Positions 1 to 64,000 of a DNA stretch of 64,000 bases are shown here, one piece after another (positions within the stretch are counted from its first letter, which is position 1; each line of letters opens with the position of its first letter). The notes below the pieces were generated by a model. The model did not search any database. It was not told the DNA's origin and was given only the letters and a program-made list of their open reading frames with translations. This DNA comes from Mastigias papua. Lineage: Eukaryota; Cnidaria; Scyphozoa; Rhizostomeae; Mastigiidae. A program made the translations under genes and the position numbers. The stretch spans positions 5,855,379 through 5,919,378 of the forward strand of contig OZ025269.1 in the NCBI GenBank assembly GCA_964019165.1. Reading direction: 5' to 3'.

Positions 1-299
1 TTATAGAGGTTTCACTGTTTGCAATAAAGTTTGTGCACCCGATGAGGAAAGGAATTGGGTACACTTCCTAACGAAGCCAATGACTAAAGGCAAAGGTCTT
101 CTCTGTTAGGTGTTAAGCAATAGACATGCCTTATATGGAGCTTCTATTTTATAGATTTATAGATGGAAGCAGTTACGGCCGTTGCATGTGTCTCTGTAAT
201 TGTATAAAAAAACAGCAGCAGCTATTCAAATAGTCGCTCTCATTTACATTTTCATCAATCATAGCAGCACATATTCATTTCCAGTTGGTTTTAAAACTT

Positions 300-730
300 T
301 TCTGTGCCATCGTACATGCTGTTTTAGTAAGGAAACGCCCTAATAGCAACCTGCGTGTAGAAGGCCAAAAATATTTAAGAAGCTTGCACTACTAAAATTA
401 AAATCCCACAGGAATTTGTCCATTTCGAATACTTAAATCACTGCAAATAAAGGAGAATTGGGAAACCAGCTTCATTCATAGCAGTGAAACTGGCATTAAT
501 TATACGTAATCCATGTAGCAGTATTCCATAGAGTAGTTTGGTGTTAACGCCTTCTGTGTCTATATCATACTTTCTTCGAACCAATTACTAACCATATTTG
601 TATGGCACCAAGTGTGTGTTTAGTTAGGGAACTATTAGGGAACCGTCAGTACTACAATGTGGTCAAAAGTGGCCCAAAACGACAGCTTCTTAAAGAATTA
701 GAACTTGAGCTAGCTATTTAATAAGACAGT
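300..730. repeat. Family B repeat, diverged copy
   Basis: AACCTGCGTGTAGAAGGCCA, ACTACTAAAATTAAAATCCC and AGGGAACTATTAGGGAACC follow the same order as in the copy at 55256-55722. Boundaries are uncertain. Confidence 0.5.
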
Positions 731-834
731 TTTTCATCCAGTGCTAAAAATTTCTTAGCTTATTCATGATTTCAGTACTGGAACTCTTAGAACTACTAAG
801 CAAGAGTCTTTGAGTTTGCGTAACACTGTATTGC

Positions 835-836
<2 letters not shown>
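726..836. repeat. Family D repeat fragment
   Basis: Shares TTCATGATTTCAGTACTGGA and GAGTTTGCGTAACACTG with fragments at 2096-2220, 54236-54400 and, inverted, 56280-56405. Non-coding. It abuts the (AT)n array that follows. Confidence 0.5.

Positions 837-929
<93 letters not shown>
837..929. repeat. (AT)n microsatellite
   Basis: About 93 bases of uninterrupted alternating TA. Confidence 0.97.
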
Positions 930-931
<2 letters not shown>

Positions 932-999
932 CAGTCTCAGTAAATTTCAGTCACTGCTAAATCTCATGGTCTAATGTTCTCATGATTTAGAAATCATAT

Positions 1000-3520
1000 A
1001 ATTCTGGCCAGAAAATAGCATAAATGATAGAGGAGCCCAAGATGCTTGATTTCGCTTGACATCGTTGCAATCATTCATAGCTGTTAGGGCATCTCTACAC
1101 TATTAGAAATATAAGCCAGACACGGAGGGCATGATTGTTCATAAAATGTGTAAGATATTGTTGTAAATGTGGCATGATTATATGAAGTTCAACGAGATAT
1201 TTGCATTTAGAACAAATAAATACCTACGTATATTATGCTACGTCCCCATTCATTTCTTGACCCAAAAGGAGATACAATGGCAAGAGTGTGTTTGTTTGAA
1301 GTGAATTTAATGCCAGTTATTGTAGCACCAGCTATCATTTTCAGTCGTTTTCTATCAAGTCAATTTATTTTATCTTTGAGCATTTCGTTGTACATGCTAA
1401 TTCCCTTATAGAGCTGTCTGACAAATGAATCTAGCTTAAATGCGACTTCTCGTAATAGCAGTAATACTTAGACGTGATTTATCGCTCGATTACAAATCCC
1501 CTATTGCTTGCACTTTCTATAAGGAGATTTTTGCTCTCATACGAGCTGGCCTAGGTCAAACATGATGTCATGAAAATAGTTTTCTTGACTTCTTAACCAA
1601 CCTGTTTGCTATATTGAGGCCTTTGAAGACCTGGACGCCAACATGACGTTAATCAAAATTTGATATCACATGAAAGTAAAAGCTGGAAAAGTTAACAGAA
1701 AATAGTCAAAAGAGTAAAAAGTAGCATAATTGCTGAATATTATCCATAAAATTACAGGGGAGGATAGAGTAGAAACATTCATTTCTCGCAGAGTCAGTAT
1801 TCAGTGGTGCTATTCCCACCCTCTGTCTATTCGGGACTTAAAAGTAGTAGGCTTAAAAGTAGTTGGCTATCGTCTGCAGGAGCAACAACATTCGAAATGT
1901 ACGGAAGAGATAAATAGCTTGCCATTTACAGGCACTACCTATGACGTGTTAGTCTGGACTGCAAAAAGTGCTCTTGAACCAGTAGCCTTGAAAATAAATG
2001 CTAATGGTGTGAGACAGAGTTGGTACTGCAGTTACAGAATTTTCCTGCAATGCTAAACAGAACGTACGTGTATATTTATCTTTTATTAGAAAGTTTATTC
2101 GTCCAGAGTTGAAACTTTCTTATTTTTTCATGATTTCAGTATTGAAACCTTCTCAAGACTCTCTTAAGCAAAACTGCATCGAGTTTGCGCAACATTACAG
2201 TGCTACTAAGGCAGAAATGCACTACACAAACATTAAACTATACTACAGAGGCTATCAAGAGAAATCCATACGACTTAAGTAAAGCCACGACGGTACTATG
2301 TGAATATTCAAGCAGTGAACTTTCTGAACTTTTAGCGGTCCAGCACTACCTTTTTTAAACCACATTCTTATAAGAGACGTGAATATCATACTAGAAAGAC
2401 GGGAAGCTGTTTTGGATCCTTTTCTGGGGTTTCCTCAACAAAACCATAATATATGCTGAACAGTTTTCTTGAAAGCGTTCTTTATTCTGGGCCCTGCCAT
2501 TGTGTCTAGGAAAGGAGGAGATCAATACAAAACCAACGCTTAGGGCAAAGTACTTGGAAGATTTAAGAAAGAAGCAAAGCCATTTATATCAGATTATTAT
2601 TGGAGATTAAAAAAAGCTGGAATCGAAGCAAAAATAAAACCCCAGGAATCGTGCAAGTCAAAGCAACCATTTTGTCTCGGTGATACAGTAGTTATAATAG
2701 TGATATAGTGCAGGGGTCTACATAATGTACAATTGGAACGTGTAGTAAAGATAAGACCAATGTGGTCAGCATACCCTATACCCCCTTCACCACAAATCGA
2801 CAAGTTTCCTCCATTAGATAAGATCCTGCATTTTGACAGCTTAAAGCCTAGTAAAACGGATTACATAATCGAGAAAGCACGACGAGTCTATGCAGTCCAG
2901 TTAAATGACGATTCAGAAATTGCTGAAGGGATTATTGAACTATAGGAGCCATTAAATAAGAAATTGAGACGCAATTGAAGGCCAGTTGAGAGATTTAGAG
3001 ACTTTCATTGGACTTTCATTGTGATGCGACTACTATCACTGATTGTAAGGGTTCTATAAATATTAAATACACATGAGCTCTGTCAAATCTTCCAGAAAAT
3101 AGAAGCTGTTGCCGGTTGTATTTCCAAGGCTGACCCTTTTTGCAAGTGGATATCTTATTGCTTCATCGCTGTATTTCAAATGCCTGCTGTTAGAAAAGGC
3201 AGAAAGGAGAAATAAGGACTAGAAAAGGCTTCTTTGCAATCGACTCCAAAGATACTTGAACAAAAAAATTTTGAGAATCTGTACCGAAATCTTTACTTGC
3301 CTGTAAGAATTGACCCCCCTAATGTTTATGAAACTTTTAGAAAGTTGATCATGGAGCAGAAAAACTAGTGTGAATAGGGGAGTTTGACAGACTTTCCTCG
3401 TGTACTTCATTTATTCTATTGTTAATAGTTGATAATAATCAACTCTCTTTTTGTGATGTTTGCTAGCAACTGCCATCATTGTTTCTTTGTGTTTTGGAAA
3501 ATAAAATTGGTCAAAAATAA
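1000..3520. other. No gene seen; degenerate repeats
   Basis: Nothing convincingly coding. 1798-1840 carries a remnant of the MITE found at 3524-4034 (CTATTCGGGACT). 2096-2220 is a family D fragment. 2540-2945 weakly resembles the end of a retroelement integrase but is full of stops. Confidence 0.5.
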
Positions 3521-3523
3521 ATA

Positions 3524-4034
3524 CTCCCCAGTCAGGAATAGACGTCCCCCCTCTCGACTATTTATTTTTTTCAAAAATGACATTCTTATTGCAATCCCTC
3601 CACACTGGTTATTAATTTTGAGTCAAGAGGACATTAACCAGGCCCAGAAATGTTCAGGAGAATTATCTCATGGTCACTGTTTGTTGTTGGACAAAATGCT
3701 TGCATGGAATGAGTAAGTGCTGTCAGAGGCACTGAAAACCCAGCTAAATGTCGCGCAAATGATGAAGAAATAATGGACGAAGATGATGGGCGCCATTCTT
3801 ATTAAGCTAGAAAATATGGCAGAAAAGTATTAAACCATTTTTTAAAACGCGAAAGGTTGATATCCAATGCACATGTTGACCTTCTCTTCACCACCCCTAT
3901 TTATAACAGCCCACCCCATAGACATTCACCGTGGACATCTCCAGTCCCCCACTTATTGCAACCCCCCACTTACTACTTTTAGACTTTTCCATCCCCCACT
4001 TATTACCACCACCCTTCTATTCGGGACTAGAGAG
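3524..4034. mobile_element. MITE with TA target, CTCTCCAGTCCGGAATAGA ends (copy 1)
   Basis: It begins CTCCCCAGTCAGGAATAGAC and ends TATTCGGGACTAGAGAG, flanked by TA on both sides (3522-3523 and 4035-4036). It is a 511-bp non-coding element. A second, better preserved copy lies at 46996-47512. TA flanks are as known for Tc1/mariner-like MITEs; the superfamily is inferred. Confidence 0.72.
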
Positions 4035-4036
4035 TA

Positions 4037-5247
4037 GTTCGTTACTTTTTCCGGAAGCCTCCCCCCAGGCACATCGCTGTTGTGAAGTACAGAACTTTCC
4101 GATTTTAGCCTCGTTCCAAGTGAGTAAGAAAATTTGGCGGGAAAATTTCAAGAAGCACACGCCAGCAAAAGCCAGCGACGAACTAGCACATCATGATTTA
4201 GAAGAAGTTAACCAAACCTCAGGTTTTGAAAAGTTTTATATTTTTATCGATCATTTTTAGCATGGACTGTTGATGAGGAGAAGAAGACATATTTACTTCC
4301 AGTCTTTAGGTATTCGGGTTGCACAGAATAGGATTAAATTTCATACACAGTTGAAGTGAACGACACACCCATCGTGTCCACATCACCATCAGCATTTTCA
4401 CTGACCACTTTAGGAAACTGCCTACAAGTGAATGAATTATGAATGAGTTAATCAATTAATGAATGAATGAGAGAATTCTTTTCTGTAAGGAATGGATAGT
4501 TTAACCGAATAGTACTGGTGGATTTTCAATATGTTTTGCCGGAAACTCCGTTGCAGTTTCTTCAATCTTGGATCTATGCATAATACTGTACACTGTATAG
4601 GCCTATTTCCCATACGTTTAGTCCTCATTTTACTACCTCATGTCATACACTTTTGTTTGTGTTCTGTTGCTAACGGGTGCAAAAACTACTGTCCTTTGTA
4701 GCATAAGTTTCTTTCCAGCTAAAGACTTATTTTAGGATAAGAGTGGTCTACACATTTTGACCTTCTAACCAGACGCCATTTTATTGTTTATGTTCTAATC
4801 TTATGGTCCTTTCTTGTATATATGATACTTCAAAGCATCATATGAACAAGACACTGAGATTCATGTAAGCAAAACAATAACATAAAACCAGATTGTTATT
4901 TTTTGTTTGATGTTTTGCTGTTGTGATTATTAGACAAAATAAAGTGAAGAAATCATAGGACCTAGAAATGACAAGTTTTACCAAGGCATTTGAAACTTAA
5001 ATACTTTTTATCTATTCATCTCTGTTGTGCAGAACTTTCTAATGAGGTTGGTTTCTTCTAAAAATGAATGTTCTATTAGAATTTATGGGAAAGTACTGTA
5101 AAGCTGTTTACTTGCACCATTAGTTAGATTTTGCCTACTTTAGATGAATTTACTTTCTTTGTAGGTCATTATAGATTTGTGTATTATCAGTACTTTCAAA
5201 GTACCTTACCATCATCCATTGATTTTAAGTCATTTCTGAACTTTCAG
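4037..5247. other. Region upstream of exon 1; possible 5' non-coding exon
   Basis: A less AT-rich stretch at 4037-4119 ends at a strong donor-like GTGAGTAAG (4120). This is a candidate leader exon or promoter-proximal region for the split gene. 4200-5240 is AT-rich without recognisable features. Confidence 0.25.
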
Positions 5248-5326
5248 GGATCTTTTGTGATCAAGTGATGCTGAAAACCTAATGACATCAAGCTGACTGA
5301 TGTTTATTATGAACTCTTAAAAAGAA

Positions 5327-63189
<57,863 letters not shown>

Positions 63190-63209
63190 GGGGCTACAGA
63201 GTTAATAAA

Positions 63210-64000
63210 ATTGCTGAGCAACAGCTAGCGAAATTCCTAGCTGGCAAAAACCCCAGCCGCTCCGTGCCTGTAATAGGCCTTAATTGTATCTCTGCACGCA
63301 TTAATAAGTATCATATTATAAAACTACTGAGCGGGAAAAGCATTGACTTTCATAATTTTCCTCTAATCTGTTGTAAAAAAGCATTTGCTGCTTGGATTAC
63401 TTGGTGTGAATTTGAATGTGATTAATGGAATCAGCTTCCTAACTCTCGACTGTTTGCAGTGATGCAGTATCTATAAGCTTGAAAAGTTCAGCAGAGATTT
63501 TGCCTTAGTGGCAAATGTTCCTTAAATTGGTTTGCCTTCTACATGTAGATGCCTTATAAAGTGGATTCTTATTAAAGGAAACAACCGTGTGACCCGGAGA
63601 TTTTAGATCGAACTTTTGTATATTGATGCTCTTTCACGATGGGGTATTTGTGTTAGGATTCTTACATCAGCAGCCATTTGTGAAATTGTAAAATTGAAAA
63701 TTTGGAAGACATTGGCATCAGCGTAGGTTCTATGGCTGTGACTTGGTACACCCAAAGGCGTACCGAAGTAGGGAATGTGTCAGCTCCTTCACTTTTCGCA
63801 GAGCACTCGGTAACATTTACCATAAAGATCACGGCTTGTCTGTAATCTTTGCGCCTTGTCCGTAATTGGGTGCCTTACTCAAACGTGTCAGTAAATCTCT
63901 TTTGCTACACCGACCCACTAAAGAGTCCTTCGGCATGACACTGAATGCAGCCCGTGTTGCCTTTTGCTATTTGTCACCTTGAAGACGATACTAAATTTTT
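63210..64000. other. Downstream sequence, nothing certain
   Basis: If 63151-63189 is not the last exon, intron 15 continues here. 63490-63590 has family A/B-like motifs (TACATGTAGATGCCTTATAA). Confidence 0.35.

Noticed and set aside
2540..2945. Possible integrase C-terminal remnant (KYLEDLRKK, CLGDTVVII)
   Set aside because: The motifs are in different frames with many stops and are too short to assign to a BEL or gypsy element.
3931..4260. 109-codon open frame starting MDISSPPLIATPH
   Set aside because: The N-terminal half is the MITE end at 3524-4034, seen again at 47400-47512, and the rest has no coding support.

Overview
This window looks like non-coding-dominated nuclear DNA of an AT-rich, repeat-rich invertebrate metazoan; a cnidarian is my best guess, but nothing here proves the phylum. 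The reasons are split genes with GT-AG introns, long (AT)n arrays, a jockey/CR1-type LINE, a Ty1/copia element with a Drosophila-copia-like primer-binding site, a TTAA-target DNA transposon and many MITE families. There are no bacterial operons, rRNA genes or CRISPR arrays.

One host gene can be assembled on the + strand. Fifteen candidate exons between 5327 and 62995, and perhaps a sixteenth ending at 63189, can be joined. All junctions agree in reading phase except exon 6 to exon 7. The product would be about 540-555 residues. I do not recognise the family. Introns 12, 13 and 14 are 12.6, 18.4 and 13.9 kb and hold most of the mobile DNA.

Layout. 1-5.2 kb: diverged repeats, an (AT)n array and a TA-flanked MITE. 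5.3-17.8 kb: exons 1-12, with hAT-type and GTACGTAC-type MITEs in the introns. 17.9-30.3 kb (intron 12): a tRNA-headed SINE, a pentanucleotide satellite, then a three-level nest in which a + strand LINE was split by a copia element (-), which was itself split by a 5'-truncated jockey-like LINE (-) whose reverse transcriptase frame is still open. After the nest come a 1.5 kb element with an iterated 13-mer and a Tc1/mariner-like MITE. 30.4-48.9 kb (intron 13): foldback elements with 129-bp arms, (AT)n arrays, a SINE, and a complete Kolobok-like transposon at 42771-45867 with perfect 19-bp ends, TTAA target duplication and an intact 615-aa transposase. 49-63 kb (intron 14): several copies of short TIR repeats, minisatellites, and another three-level MITE nest at 60.9-61.8 kb.

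How it fits together: one sparse gene whose introns act as an accumulation site. The Kolobok-like element is the only element here that looks complete and recently mobile. Many short open frames in the window are intron or repeat noise and are left out.
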